A stretch of 64,000 nucleotides of DNA from NCBI GenBank assembly GCA_031310005.1, contig CM062384.1, positions 1,550,001-1,614,000 of the forward strand. Direction: 5' to 3'. Every line of letters begins with the position of its first letter. Position 1 is the first letter of the stretch. The DNA comes from Dactylellina haptotyla. Its lineage: Eukaryota > Ascomycota > Orbiliomycetes > Orbiliales > Orbiliaceae. Shown piece by piece: positions 11,703-24,746 of the stretch. The notes beneath the pieces were generated by a model. That model worked only from the letters and a program-made list of their open reading frames with translations, searched no databases and was not told the DNA's origin. The position numbers were made by a program, and so were the translations under genes.

Positions 11703-14700
11703 TGTGGATTGTAGAGTACGGTGGCGGGGGGGTGGTTTTTTTTTTTTTTTTAATATTATCTGTTTACTCTCTGAGTGTTGTGGTTGCGAGTGGGGATGCG
11801 GTGACTGGTGAGGTCGATTTGCGGGCGTTTGTGAGACGTGTTATATAAAATCAAAAACAAGCGGTCAGGCGAATGAGAAGAGCGTCGGTCGACAGACGAT
11901 TCTCGATGTTGGAGCGAGGCAGAGCGAGGAAGGTTGAGGCTAAGTTGAGGCCGGATGAGGGAGCGGTACCCGAACTAAGGTCGATGGTCGTCGGGGAGGT
12001 GTCAATGCATGTAGTGGCTAGAGCTGAAGGGACGACAGCGATTTGGAAAGGGTTCTTTGTTGGGGGAGTCCGGGCCAGATATGGGACGGGAGGAGCGTCT
12101 GAAGTATTTATATATATGTAGATATAACACAAAAAAAAAAGGGACGATAGGTGGATATACGAGCGGTCGTAGAGGACGGCGAGGCGATGTGGTGGAGGGG
12201 AGGAGGATGTATTTAAACTTGGAGTTGTCGAGCACCACCGTGCTGCTGTGCCCGTCCAAGGTGGCAGCTCTTACCAACACAGTCTCTGCTCTCCCTCTTT
12301 CCTTCTCCCTCGCGGTGGAGGGGTTTTTCTTTTTCTGCTTCCCTCTTCATTTCTTCGTCCTCGTCGCCCGTTTTTCTTTTTCCTCAGTTTTTTTCCTTTC
12401 CTTTCTTTTTGTTGGACTGGGGTCGCCAATACGGTTAGCGCGGAGTTGGACCAAGTTAAACTTAGGTGACGAGGCCCAGTCTGCTGCGAGTGGAGGATTC
12501 AGGCATGGGTCCGTCGGTCAGTCCCCTCCAGCGTGATATTGCGAGAGGGTGTCGTGCTTTCTCACCGAGAATGCAAAGATGGGGGTCCCTTTTCTTCTTC
12601 TTCCTCGTCTTCCTTTGTTTTTCCCACTCTCCATATAATTTGTTTTGCAGCATTTCGTTCATTCTCGGTACTTGCTGGGCGGATTGACGATTGAAATTAT
12701 CACCATATCCCATTCTTGCTATGTACCTCGCCTCTGCTTAGGTCAGTCAGTCAGTCAGTCAGGACAGACTCAGTCTTCTCTTCATCAATCGCCTGCCGAG
12801 GAATTGTGAAAAAGCAACATGTATAGCCTCTTCTGGATATCCTTCTCCACAGAAGAGAGATGAGGTTTCTTTTTACCTCTGTGTGAGGGCATTTCACTCC
12901 TCTATTGTGATCATCGACCACACATGTCCGCCCCTCTTTTTTTTTTTTTTTTGGCGAGAAGTACCGCTTTGTATCGTCATTTCAGACTAATTTCACGCTA
13001 ACCAATTCGCCATTTCTTTTTCCAGCAACTTAGCCAGCTGCCGCTTCTCGGTGCCACCCCTGCAAAAATTCTCGGGTCTCGTTGGCCAGGTTTATCTGGG
13101 AAATCTAGCCAGTCATATCGGCCTATCGCTGTCACTTGTAGACTGGTATTTCTGCCACATATAACCTGTCTACACAGACCGAACTTTTTTTTTTTTTTTT
13201 TTTTTTGGCAGAGGAAAAAGCTGAGAGTTTTATTTTCCTCAAATATCTCGTCGAAACGGCCGGTCTTGAGTAGTTGTAAGCTACCTTTGGTACAAGCGGG
13301 GTGAAAAGGATACCCCTCCAGACGTTATTCGAGCCTCCCCTGCCCGCAGCTGGGAAAAGAGAGGGGAATATTGCCAGAGGAACAGAGTTCAGATTCGGTC
13401 GAATAAGGAATCGGGAGTCCTAATCTTTTCTTCATTTTTATTTCCCTTGGGGTTTTGCGCTTCCCCATCCGGAAACTCTAGCGCTAAAGGTATTGTTTTC
13501 TTGAAAAAAGATAAAAATAAATAAAAAATTAAAAAATTGTGTATTCTGGTGCTCTTCCGTTTGAACAATCAAAGAAAGAAAACCGAATGGACATCGGGCC
13601 ATGCTGCAATGGGGTTAGATTCGTCAAATGTTGCTGATAGCACAAGAGGTACATGAGATACAAGTTTCATTTTGCATTCCAGACGACGTGATGTACCGCC
13701 TGACGCTTTGTGAACAAGAAGGCTTGTCTGCTCCTCATCGGAGGTACCCACCGTCTTAACAGCCAGAAATGATACTGAGCCGCTCTGACGGGTGGCCTTG
13801 TAAAACAGAAGGGCGTGTCGTCTGATCATTTATATTATCTCTGAGCTTTTTGACAATGACGCTTTCCCCAAAACGATGGAGATTGTTGGGATGAAAAGGC
13901 AATTAAGATTTTGGCTGCTCGGAAACTACGGCAATCGTTTTTTTTTTTTTTTTTAAAAAAAACCACCTCTCTTACCAAGCCTCAAAGGTTTCGCAATTCG
14001 AAAGAAAAAAAAAAAGTTTTTTGTGACGTCTGGAGAGTCCCCCACAGGAGAGATCGTGAAATACAAGGGACAGAATGGTGATGACGGGAGGAACCAGACG
14101 CTTTGATCTGATCTCCATCTTGATACCGAATTCTGGGTGGATATCGAGGGGGATGAAATGCAATGGGCAGATTTCACCCAAGAAATGTGCGGTACATCAA
14201 TCAGCTCCTCAATCGAGGCAGGAGCATAGCATTATAGACGCTGACATACAGAAGTAAGCCCCCACGAGGAACCATGCCTGCCATGCCATGAACACTTTCC
14301 CTCCCTCTCCGCTCGTTTGGTAGGTTAAGTAAAAACGGAATCCCGCATTTGCAGGGCAGCATATATAGCAGACATACATATCAGCATCGTGTTCGCTCGC
14401 ACTGCCAGCCTCCTGTTACTTCCTCGTCCATTGTGCAATGTGAGCAGAGTGGAGTCGAGAGCGACAAAAGGAAATCCCATTTCGAGGGGGAAAAGAGGCG
14501 GACCACGAAAAAGCGAGGCCCTTCCCATTTCAGCCTTTGCTTCCCCAGATTTTTGTCAAAGCGTTACATGTAGTGTTTTCTTCCTCCCCTGCAATTGTGA
14601 AAGCGAGCGGGCCACCACAGCGTCTCTTTTTCTTCCTTTCAGTCCAACTGAACGGCAGGTCATATTTTCCTCGCTAGCAGCATCTGTTGCCGTTTACGTT

Positions 14701-16544
14701 GGCTTGTTGGAGACCGACCCCAGCCCAGACCGCAATCGCGCTGCTGACTGGCTACGTTCAGGGCCTCGTCCATGCCATGCTCTGGCCATGTAGTCGCCGT
14801 AATATCTGGGCCGAAGAAACGGCATTTGTCGCTGCTTGGTGCTGCATGCAAATGCACAAAGCCATGCCACAGTTCCCCTTCCTCTCTCTCACAATCTCTC
14901 ACTCTCGCTGCGGACTCTCCCCAACATTTGTAAGGCCACGGCTATTATGTGAATGTTACTAATACCCTGGGCCAGCAACCTTGTCACAGCTACCGGTGCG
15001 AGACGAGATATCCTATCCATTGGACGAAAGATACGACGATTGATCGCTCCCAAAGACTCGGGAAATGCGGAGAAGAACGAAATTGGATGGCGCTTCATTG
15101 CACACAATATTTTACACACCCACTTCTTCGCTGCCCACCCACAAACACGCCGAAAGCCAGGCGGGATGTCCGTCGTTTGCAGACCCTCTCGTATCTCTCG
15201 CCTTGAGATTAATATGATATGTTACAGAATATAGAGAAATGCGCCATTAAGAGCTCAGCTGACCACAATTGCCTGCCTTCACAGGCTGAAGTCGTGATGG
15301 CCGTGATATGTTCCTGCGCCCGGCCTTATGCTTTCTCCCTCCAAGTTTTTCTCGTCCGATTTCTTTTGTTTCGCACAACACCCTCCGCAACACCATCCCA
15401 GCCCGCAGGGCACACTTCGTCTATTGACGTTAGCGATGCCTTATGCCTTGGGTGTCACCCCGACACTCACAACCATTGCATTTCGGACCCTTCGTAGCCT
15501 ATGAAAGCTGAATTCCACGTGGGAGCTGAGCGAACGAGAATCTTTCCTCTCATTCCCAAAGCCCAAATGATAACCCATCGGTCTAGTATTTATCAGCCAC
15601 CATTCCATCGAACCAGCCCTGCCCATTTGCGTCTGTCCCTTAGCCATCGAATCATAGTTCATTGCTAGCCAATAAATCGGCACCGATTAAACGGGACGCA
15701 ATCTAGTTCGCCTTTTTCGGCAGCAGCAAACAGCATGTGGCCGTCATTCAGAATGACCGTTCCTGACAAGATTTTTTACGTTCACATTTGAGAATATATT
15801 TTTTTATAAACCGTTTACTGGTCCTGCGTGGCTAATTCCTCGGTTCTTAGGTATGGCATGGGCATAGTATTCCGTAAGTCCTTTAGTCATTGTATCGTGT
15901 AACTGAGACAAATGTGTACCTCGTCCCTCCTTCCGTGCTGTTTTAGTCCCTTTCGTCGCCACATCCTCTCTACCCCTTCAAGTATATGATTTCTCGATGG
16001 AGGGAAAGGGGACACTAGTATCATACGATGTCAAGTGATCTACCTAGCTGGACACCCATTTCTCGATTTCCATCCGTCATGGGTGACCTCCTTCACCGGC
16101 TTTTGAGCAACGCTTCCAGAAAATGCCTCTCTTTTGACAGAAGCTGATACCAAGTATACCAGGTAAATATCAGGCAAGTTCCTTTCTTTTTGATCATTGA
16201 AACTCTCTTTCCCCGCATGTTGCACTAGAAAAGCCAAGTTTTTCTCTGTTCAACCCTCAACAGGTAAATGATAAGGCAGAGGACAATTGAAGGCTTTTCA
16301 CAAGCCAGAAGAAGGCAAAAGCTAGAAGGATACTCATCCGCTTTCGCGTTCACGAATTCCACGCGGTCAGAGCTCGTGAGCTCGTTCGGCCTTTTAGATT
16401 CGTTTTCTTTGAAACCCGAAATCTGTGCAACCGTGCTACTCTAAACTCGATGGAATCTGGTTCGGGGAGCCGAACAAGAGCCACCGAGTGTCCGAGTTTA
16501 ACAATAACAATAAAATTATACCTTGGTATACTTGGTTCAAGTAA
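11703..16544. other. Gene-free stretch upstream of the Ecl1-like gene
   Basis: No gene recognised. The part next to the Ecl1-like start (11.7-12.7 kb) has pyrimidine-rich segments and is the likely promoter and 5' leader. Homopolymer runs are frequent: T16 at 12937-12952, T22 at 13185-13206 and a T17A8 tract at 13938-13962. Open frames such as 12057-12536 (+, 159 codons) are low-complexity Phe/Ser/Arg translations of these tracts. Confidence 0.55.
12743..12762. repeat. (TCAG)5 microsatellite
   Basis: Five perfect tandem copies of TCAG lie about 1 kb upstream of the Ecl1-like start. Confidence 0.9.
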
Positions 16545-17138
16545 TCACTTGGTGCTATGACGGTGTAAACATGTAATCTGGGACCCTGGCAGCACCATAC
16601 TGGAGTAACCACATCGGGTCCAGAGATGGTTTCTGAATGGGGAATTTCCGAATATGCGATACAAAAGACACTGGCTTTGTGCGCAGAAAGGCCCTCTCAC
16701 TCTCACCTTTCGCGCAGGCAATAAAGATCCAAGATTCATTGAAAGGGGCCTCGACCAAAGATGATCAAAGCGTTGCAAAATGTTGTGCTTTTTGGCGTGG
16801 TACAAGCTTTTTTCTTCTTCTTTTTTATTGGCTTTACCAACGATGGAAGGTTGATAAGACAAAAACTTGCCAACCGACGCGGGTATCTCGGTTCGAACAG
16901 AGCTAATGACTTTCTCCTGCTTGAAGGACATGGACCTGGAACCTTCTCTGACAGACATCAAATTTTGAGGGGACCACAGCAAACTTTGCATTTCGTTGTT
17001 AGAGAATGAGGATGGGTCAGGGTTCCTGGGGTTGAAAGGTACCCACTGGTACTTTCCCTCTAGTTTGCTGTTGGTATCGTCACTACATTGTTGCCCAGGT
17101 CTTATCAGTTGGGGTTTAAGGGAGGCAAGAACGCTCAT
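16545..17138 (-). CDS. Orphan open reading frame, 197 residues
   Basis: Apart from the recognised genes, this is the longest uninterrupted frame in the gene-poor block. It opens at ATG 17138 (MSVLASLKPQLIRPG) and runs 197 codons without an intron; the frame stays open a little further upstream without another ATG. The product is basic, with Ser, Pro and Arg throughout, no membrane segment, no signal peptide and no recognisable domain. A Lys/Glu cluster (KANKKEEEKS) lies near the middle. It has no close neighbours. It could be a lineage-specific gene, a relic, or a chance frame; nothing in the sequence decides this. Confidence 0.25.
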   Translation of the reverse strand: MSVLASLKPQLIRPGQQCSDDTNSKLEGKYQWVPFNPRNPDPSSFSNNEMQSLLWSPQNLMSVREGSRSMSFKQEKVISSVRTEIPASVGKFLSYQPSIVGKANKKEEEKSLYHAKKHNILQRFDHLWSRPLSMNLGSLLPARKVRVRGPFCAQSQCLLYRIFGNSPFRNHLWTRCGYSSMVLPGSQITCLHRHSTK

Positions 17139-20100
17139 TTGAACAGGGGTGATGGGAAGGCGAACCACAAAAAAAAAAAAAACCTGAACATCCACAATGC
17201 AGTGTGAAATAATGGTGAAGGGTGGAGCATGTCGATTTTTGCAATCATACCTCCATACCTATCACTTTCTTAACAATATGCACATGTTCGAATCAGGGAA
17301 CGGCACAAATATTCGGCGCGACGGCCTGGCAAATGATCAAGGGTCTGAATGAGGTTCATCATATGCAAGTATTCTGGGCGACAGCTCAGATAAAGTTGCT
17401 GTTTCCTGATGCAGAGACGCTCCAGTCACGATCGGATACCAGGCTGGTGGATCGATTCAACATGTTCGTGTTATGGCGAAAGAAAATTTTTTTTCTCTGT
17501 TAGACTTCATTGAAATTCGCCACCAGATTGCCTGTGGTGCGACAGGAACGAAAATTTCTAGTACCAACACACACAGCTTCTTAGTCGCCTCGCTGTCTCT
17601 CCGTCAGGAGTTTCATTGCGCCGCAGTTTGGCCTAATTTAACCTTCCGACTCCGATAGTAAGCGAAAACGGCGAGAGAAAAATCGGTCTCTGAAGCAAGG
17701 AAGCAGCCATGTGCGACGACTCATTGGTCGTGGTCGTGGTCTTATAGCATTGAAGCCCATTGGAAAAATCTGCCAACGTCAATCTTTCCGTCGGTGCTTC
17801 GGACAGCGCGCAGGCTCCTTGTCCGACGCTTAGTGGTTCCCGAGAACTACCCAGCAGCGAATCTGCGGTGGATTATCGAATAGACTTGTCTCATACGTTG
17901 ATGTTGACCTGATATCAAAAATTTCTCCTAATTTCCTTCTTCTCTTCCCAATTGACATTATCAAATATACCTGTACATGCAATGCTGGATCACTTTCATG
18001 GTCTAACTCGGCCGCAGACAAGGCCAGGTTGGGCTGTAGATCATTTTCCTGGCAAAGGGTAATCTGATATAACCCGCCCTCTATTATGACAGGACATGGC
18101 GTGATATAGCATCCGCATATCCAGAGCTGCTGGATTCGAATCATATCATCAACAGACCTTTCAAAAATTTTTAAGTTTTCTGAAAAACTTCACATTCTAT
18201 CACCTGCTTAATGGGTTGACTTATGCTGGGGTTTACGCGGAACCTTGCCTCCGATATCTCCATTGAACCGACATGAAAGCTTTTGTTACTTCGTGGGGGT
18301 CGAAAGGGCGGCCTGACGAGGCTGTGACCAGGTCATTTTGAAATCACATTCTCCAGTTTGCTTCCCTCCTCTGACCAACGATGGACTCCATGCCGGGTTT
18401 TCTCGGGTGGAGGAGGCATGTCCGGCTCAGCCGTGTGGTATCCTAAAGACTGAAGAGAGAGTAACTAGGAACCAAGCGCAATTAGGATCTAATCGTTTCA
18501 TGGTTACCAACCTTCTCTCCGGGATCTCGCTGCGCTTCGCGACAACCCATCGAATTATGGCCAGCCTGACTCGTGGCAGGGTGGGTAAGTAGAGTGGTTT
18601 GTTCAAATTCAATTGGACAATTGCTCACAAATCAGTGTATTGCATTGCATTCTTTGGTGCTGGACTCTCGCAAGACTATCAGGATTATATATTTTGCCTG
18701 AAAGACTTGCTGCTCGCACGAACAGGAAAAAATGGCCCAAGTATAAAACAAGCGCAATATTGAAAGGCTAATTAGATGTTCGGTAGGAATCGGAATCTGT
18801 GTTAAAACCATGGGTTTAGATAGGTTTCAGGGTCAACCTGTAACGCAGAGACCTGTTTAAACCTAGAGACAGACACAACAATAATTTGGGGGTCACTTTT
18901 TCTCTGTAGGCTGTTAGTAAGCCGCCAATTGAACAAGGTCCACGCGGAACAAGAATATGAACATCATAGCAGAGTCGTCTTATAGATAATCTTTCATTGG
19001 GCATCATCTTCATCATCCTTCAAGGATACCGAGTGGGTGAGATAGAGGACGGGTGTGGCTCAATCAACCCTATATCCCCTTGAGCCTGGCCCGACTAGCC
19101 CAACACCCTCGTAACCTCGTGTTATAATCATGGTCAGGGAGTTCTGGTTGTCGGTTCCAAATTTGCAAAGTTCCGGTTGCAGCAATATTTCAAGTTGGTG
19201 ATATGGCTAAACCTCTCTTCGAGATATTGTAATCAGAAACTCGACGGATGGGAATTGTATTATCGGTGACAAAGTAGTTTCCGAGCTTTGTAGAATTTGA
19301 TAAGCAAGATGCGAACGTGCAAGGGGCGCATGTATCCCGCACATGGGAGCGGGTCAGTCGCATGAATTCGGCGCAGACTCCGAGTTTCCCTCACCCTAAA
19401 ATCTGGAATTCGATCGAAAACATTGAAATATGACCTGCCAGGCACAATTTTTTGAACAGGCGCATGCTGTATCCAAGGGGAATCTTAACACACGAGTTAG
19501 TAATCACCCTCTAAATTTCGTTGTGGAGATGGGGCTCTGCTATCAGAGCTCCTCTCCTGGTGTGCCCCTTGATGCTCTAAGACGATTTGCGACTCGTTGT
19601 AAGCGAAACATTCCAACGGTTTTTGATGGTTTGATATCAAGTTGGATAGGCCCCTGGTCAATTTTGGGCTGGTGCGGCAGACCTCATCTCATTTCCAGAA
19701 AAATCCTACTACCTGTCAAAAGACTCCAAGTAAGTTGTGCCGGTTTTCAGCGGATGCCCTTTAGCGCTGACGGACAATTGCGAAACTTGAGATGAAAAAT
19801 ACTAGGTTCTTGAACTAGCTCGTTCGAATTCGCGCGGTGGAGGCTTACAAGACGCCCTGTCACTGCCAAAACACTCGCGTTCCTGTCCCGTCGGTGGATT
19901 GTCCCGTTGTTTTGTAAGGTAGCCTGATTCGTTCTAGCTCAACCGTGGTGCTGCTGCTGCGCATAGGATTTGAAATTCAATGTGGAGAAATCAAAGATAC
20001 GGGGATACGAAACTTCGAAGAAGCACAGCTGAACCTAGTACACAAGTTGGGCAGGATCTCTGGACCTATACCTTTATGACGTCAGGGACAAGCAACATTG

Positions 20101-21669
20101 ACTTGTGCCCAATGACTATCAATATAGTAATATAACAAATCCATCCCAGGACATAACCCGATTGAGAGGAGGATCATTATAGTCACTAGGTGTTATGCAA
20201 AGTCGCCCCAATCTGGGTTATATGTTGTACCACCGGATACGGTAGAGTTTTGAATTGTCATTATCAATACACTCCATAATTGAGAAATTTAGGTATGATA
20301 TCATTTACCCCGGATCCACCTTGACCTTCACTCGGTGGACGCTCTAGAGCTCCTACATGCTACAGCCTGGGAAACATATCATCTAGTTTCTAGTGATATA
20401 TAAACGATCACCGTAGAGCCCGCGCGTGGGATATTGTTGTGAGAACAAAACGGAACAGTATCGGAAGGAGAAACGAGTGGGAGCTCTCTAATCGATAAAG
20501 AGCGTGCCATCCGCTGACAAAATCCGTTCAGCCGTTTTGACGGTAGAGGGTGCGTAGATGCACGGGGCACACTATTCTATGATGATTACGCAGCCCTACG
20601 AGGTGCATGCTGCCGTAATAGCACCAAGTTTTGGTCAAACAACCCGCATGCTGGGCTAGCTGATGGCATATCACATTTCGCTCTTTGTGACTGAGCCTCA
20701 CCACCCCACAGTGCACGGATGGAAGTAATACCATAAACAGGCTGCAGTTATACTCATTTTCCGAAGTGCTTTAAATGCTGACATGCATAAATCACGCCCC
20801 CCTCGGATCTGGCCGTGTTGGAAAAGATGAGGAGAAATTTTTTGAAACAAACGAACCGTCGGCACAGATGCTAAAGAAATTACATGGAGCGCCTTCCGAT
20901 GAGCTACCATGTTCGACATGCATTCTCTCTGATAACCAGAATCGGAACTCTGACCTGAGACGACCGCAAACCCGACCCGAAATGGTATTTGCTTCCATGC
21001 AAAGCGTATGTAGAACCCAAAAATGCATACGAGTGGAGGGGTGATTGCTTGATATTCCCGTTTCCCAATTCACGGGATCCGACACCCTGCATAAAATCTG
21101 CGTTTAAGCCTTCATGCCACATATTCTACGAGAGTGTGGACTATCGATAGCCGTGATGAACTGCCAAAACGGCTAGGGTCATAAGATACAACCAAGCGCC
21201 CTTCATTTTCTATTCTTGTCGTGCGCTCCCTAAGACTTTCTAGAAGGAAAACTCAAAAGGAACGAATCACTAATTTCGCAAGTCAACGGGCTGAGCTCAC
21301 CATTATAGAACTCAAGCGACTTACTATCAGACGACAATGCACATTCGTCATCCTATTTGTAGAAATGTGCTGAATATATTCTTTTTTAAAAAACCTTGTT
21401 GCATAACGCATGTGCCTTCTAGCTAAGCGACCAAAAAGAAATATAGAAATGTTCGTCAGAAGGTGGATACAAGAGGCTTCGAAAGTACCTCTGGGTACCG
21501 CTCTCCGCCACCTACCTAACTGTTCATTTCGTAAGATCCAACTAATATGCTGAAATTTCGGTTTTTGGGTGAACCTTTTTCACAATTAGACAAGTTCTGA
21601 GCCAAAAAGACGTTGGTTATAACGGAACCGGGATTGCGTGCTGCAACAAATGCATCACGCCTTTCACAT
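17139..21669. other. Gene-free stretch downstream of CCZ1
   Basis: I see no supported gene. Open frames are short (up to about 120 codons), lack motifs and overlap on both strands. The final few hundred bases before 21670 should include the CCZ1 3' UTR. Confidence 0.55.
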
Positions 21670-24219
21670 CTAAGTCCGAGCAGTAAGGTTCAATAGTTGA
21701 TCGAAATAACGTTTCGTATCGATGCCAAGTCCTCCGCTTAATTTAATCGGGATTGAAAACCCGCTTTTACTGTCCTTAGAGCGCACGTGCGTTCGGTGTT
21801 CGGAACCCTTTCGAATGATGAATGCTTCTCGGCGTCCTCGTCTATGCTTGCTAACCGAGCCGATGAAAGACGCAATATCATCTTCGGGTGGTACTAGACC
21901 TTGCCGTTCGACTTGGAGGTTCCCAACGGGTGATGTAGATGGGGGCTGCGGCGTTTTGATTTGTGTTTCGATGCCTTCGAGTCTCATCCAGGCGACCCAC
22001 CAGCCTCTCGTTGTTCTGTTCGTTCGTTCTCTTTCGCCAGATGGCGATCCTAAGGGAATATCTCTCCACCTTGTATCTTCAATAACCCGTATTACCTGAG
22101 AGTGGACATGCAGTGCTTCGATTCTTGGGAGCCCTGAGCTAGTAACTGGCTCTAATGGGTTACTGTAGACCGGCTCAGGAATACTTGGTACAGAGGTGTG
22201 AACTGTTAGTGTCGCAGGATCAAATATAAGATCATATACACCTTTATTATTTGATGGCTGGTATTGCTTCTCCGAGGAGGCTATTAGTGGTCCTTTTAAT
22301 GGGCCTAATTGCTGATGTAGTAATTTAAAGAAACTAGCTTTGTTCAAAGATTCGTTCGTAGAACGGAAGAGCATAGCGAAAATGAACGGATATGCCTATG
22401 GAAAAGGTTAGGAGTGTTATTGAATCTGTCCTGATGAGGACTTACGGCATATGCGACCAAGCGGCATTCCTCAAGAACCGGAGATCCATCAACATTGCTC
22501 TGTTCTTCCGCTGTGCTATCTTGAGCGATAAACTTGTTTCTCGCAACCCAAATCGTCGTGGATATGAAATCTTTCTGTGGGGTATTGGGGTCATCTGGAG
22601 GCTGGTCGTCCTCATTGCTATCTTCTTCGTCAAGTGCACCCGTATAACCAATGATAAAGCGGCCAGAAGTCTCTGCCGGATTCGAGTCGGTCGCTAGATT
22701 CGATTCAGTAGGTTTGGATAGCTCCTGGTCCTCCCGACTCCTGTTCCAGGCAGAATACGCGGCATACGTCCCCAGAGTTAAAACATTTAACATCAATGTA
22801 TTATTGCCAGATCTAGAGTCTAGATTTCGTTCGTTAGTGGTAGGGTTTAAGGTGCCCGCCACCGCTTTACTGTTGCCCTTCGTCTTATCCTTGGAGTTGG
22901 GGTCGAGTTTCGGGCTTGGTCTTGATGATTGTGACTCATTTTCAGGTGTGAATAGCGGGGGAGGTAATATCGTTTCCGTTTCAGTCGTATCTGATGTGGT
23001 AGCTGCAGTAGGTAGCGTCATAGAAGTGGGGTGGTCGAGTTTCGGGGCTGATACTTCGGCAGGTGTATTTTCAGTAGTAGACTGCTCGCCTCGTGGCGGG
23101 TCGGAGGTTCGCGCTTTGGATTTCCCACGACGAGCTTTCTTCCGAGAAGGTCGCGCGGTCTGATAGTCGAATGAAGAATCTCCGTATTGGTACCATCTTG
23201 CCATCCATTCCGCCAGATCCCTCACGCTTTCTTTCTTCAAATTCCCGACACCTCTATATATACAACCGTCATCCGGACCGGGGATTTTGCCGGTACCTCG
23301 AGTTGAAAATCCAGCCTTTCTCTTTTTGTCATCTTTTTCATCACCGGGTAATTTGCCGAATCTTGAGACGACAAGATCGATGAGACGTTCTGACCCATCT
23401 TCTTCCTCCCGGTTTCTATCTGCGAATCCTCCGAGCACCTCCTTCTCTTCTTCACCGACACCCCTCCCGATTTTGATGCCATTCCAGATGTCTACAGCGG
23501 GATTACCATTTAGCATTACCTCCCACCGCCATGCCCATCTGGTGTAGAACTTCTCTAGCCGTTGGACCAATACGTCTCGCCCATGGCTGGCAACTACTGA
23601 TTCCAGGGTGCCATTGAAGAGTAAGAACTGCCGGTATGACGTCTTAAGCTGGGATATTAGTACCGAAGCTGGAGCGACTTCTCGAGGTGAATATTCTGTA
23701 GTCGCAGGGTCCGTAGAATAGTGTATTTGCGTTAGGTCGACGGACTGGTGTAGCGTTTTAGCTTCACGGTTCTGATATAGCCTCAAGGTGTCACTCACAG
23801 CAAGAATCCACCATCCAGATTCAATCTCGTGCAAGACGATTCTGCTCTTCTGTGTCTCAACGGCATTCAAATCTTGTTCACCGGAAAAGCCTCTGGAGTT
23901 CCATTATGACAAGCGAGTTGGCTTCCATGTTGAATTATGCTCTAGACACGAGCCATCGGCAAACTGTCTGATTTCAAGGGTCGGGGTGCTCGGGAGAGGG
24001 AGGCATGGATGGAGTAGGAGCGAACCTTGAGAACTCGATTATTCCTTGTGCGAGGCCTATTTGTCTCAGACACTCGTTCTGAGATGCTGGTGAGCGCGAT
24101 GTCCAAAAGACGATTTGGTTGGGGAGAGTTTCGTCAGTGGGACCGAGAGATGGATTGAAGATGGCGAGATAGGAGAGAGAAGCGGGAGTTATCGATGTGG
24201 GGGCCTGTGACGATGCCAT
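21670..24219 (-). CDS. CCZ1: Vacuolar fusion protein CCZ1 (Rab7 GEF subunit)
   Basis: Four exons (24219-24026, 23892-23799, 23744-22446, 22395-21670) give 770 residues in continuous phase. Ccz1 pairs with Mon1 to activate the Rab GTPase Ypt7/Rab7 on late endosomes, autophagosomes and vacuoles. The N-terminal longin region is recognisable: SYLAIFNPSLGPTDET, then HEIESGWWILA joined to SVDLTQIHYS and YSPREVAPASVLISQL. Residues about 250-480 form a basic then acidic disordered insert. The C-terminal exon carries YPFIFAMLFRSTNESL, FFKLLHQQLGPLKGPL and the family's closing pattern GGLGIDTKRYFDQLLNL. The 54-nt second intron (23745-23798) is a multiple of three and lacks stops, so its retention would also stay in frame; I removed it because the junction ILA-SVDLTQ fits the family better. 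Confidence 0.88.
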
Positions 24220-24746
24220 TTCACTCTTCGGAGGCGGGACTAGGTCATAGCAATTGCATGGCTCGTGGTTCAGCGGATTGATGGGAAGAAGAAGCGCAAC
24301 CCAAATGACGACACGATTCCCGAGCTAACTCGCGAATCACGATAAGGTGGTAACTAAATGCAACGGGCAACACACCCGCGTGTTCAGAGGACTCGCAAGT
24401 ATTATTGCATATCCGCGGGCAATAAATTCTACTATCTCTAGAATCCAAAACTTGTATATTATATTGAATTTTAAATATAGTATATAAAGCCAACTGTTTA
24501 GGCTGGCAGTCTGCGTGTAAGTCAAATCAGTGCAGGTACCGAGGAATGACATAGTGATAACTACTTATATAGGTATTAAGTATGTTAGGTTTGGCTAAAT
24601 TTAGTCCGGTTCGAAAAGCAAAGAAATTATTCGAAAGCACTAATCGGGATGCGCATTTACACATGTCACTAGTGCACTATCATTCTACAACGATATCGGG
24701 ATTCAGGGGGTTGATGGTGTGTCAAAACTAGGTCGCATTTCATACT
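24220..24746. promoter_or_regulatory. CCZ1 upstream region
   Basis: A 527-bp spacer separates the CCZ1 start from the stop of the next minus-strand gene. It should hold the CCZ1 promoter and the 3' UTR of its neighbour. AT-rich patches occur near 24415-24490. I see no gene and no specific site I can name. Confidence 0.4.

Noticed and set aside
12057-12536. 159-codon + strand frame upstream of the Ecl1-like gene
   Set aside because: Phe/Ser-rich translation of a pyrimidine tract, better explained as promoter or leader DNA.
17286-17300. Possible tRNA B-box (GTTCGAATC)
   Set aside because: No A-box at the right distance and no acceptor stem or cloverleaf can be drawn; a similar site at 9734-9746 on the minus strand fails the same test.
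17333-17349. Near-identical 17-mer shared with about 54030-54046 (GAGGTTCATC..TATGCA)
   Set aside because: One mismatch in 17 bases with no extension on either side; a few such matches are expected by chance in a window this size, so it is not evidence of a dispersed repeat.
1308-21669. Remnants of retroelements or DNA transposons
   Set aside because: Looked for reverse-transcriptase, integrase, transposase and helicase motifs and for obvious terminal repeats; found none that I can support by eye.
22651-23163. 170-codon + strand frame
   Set aside because: Antisense shadow of the disordered insert of CCZ1.
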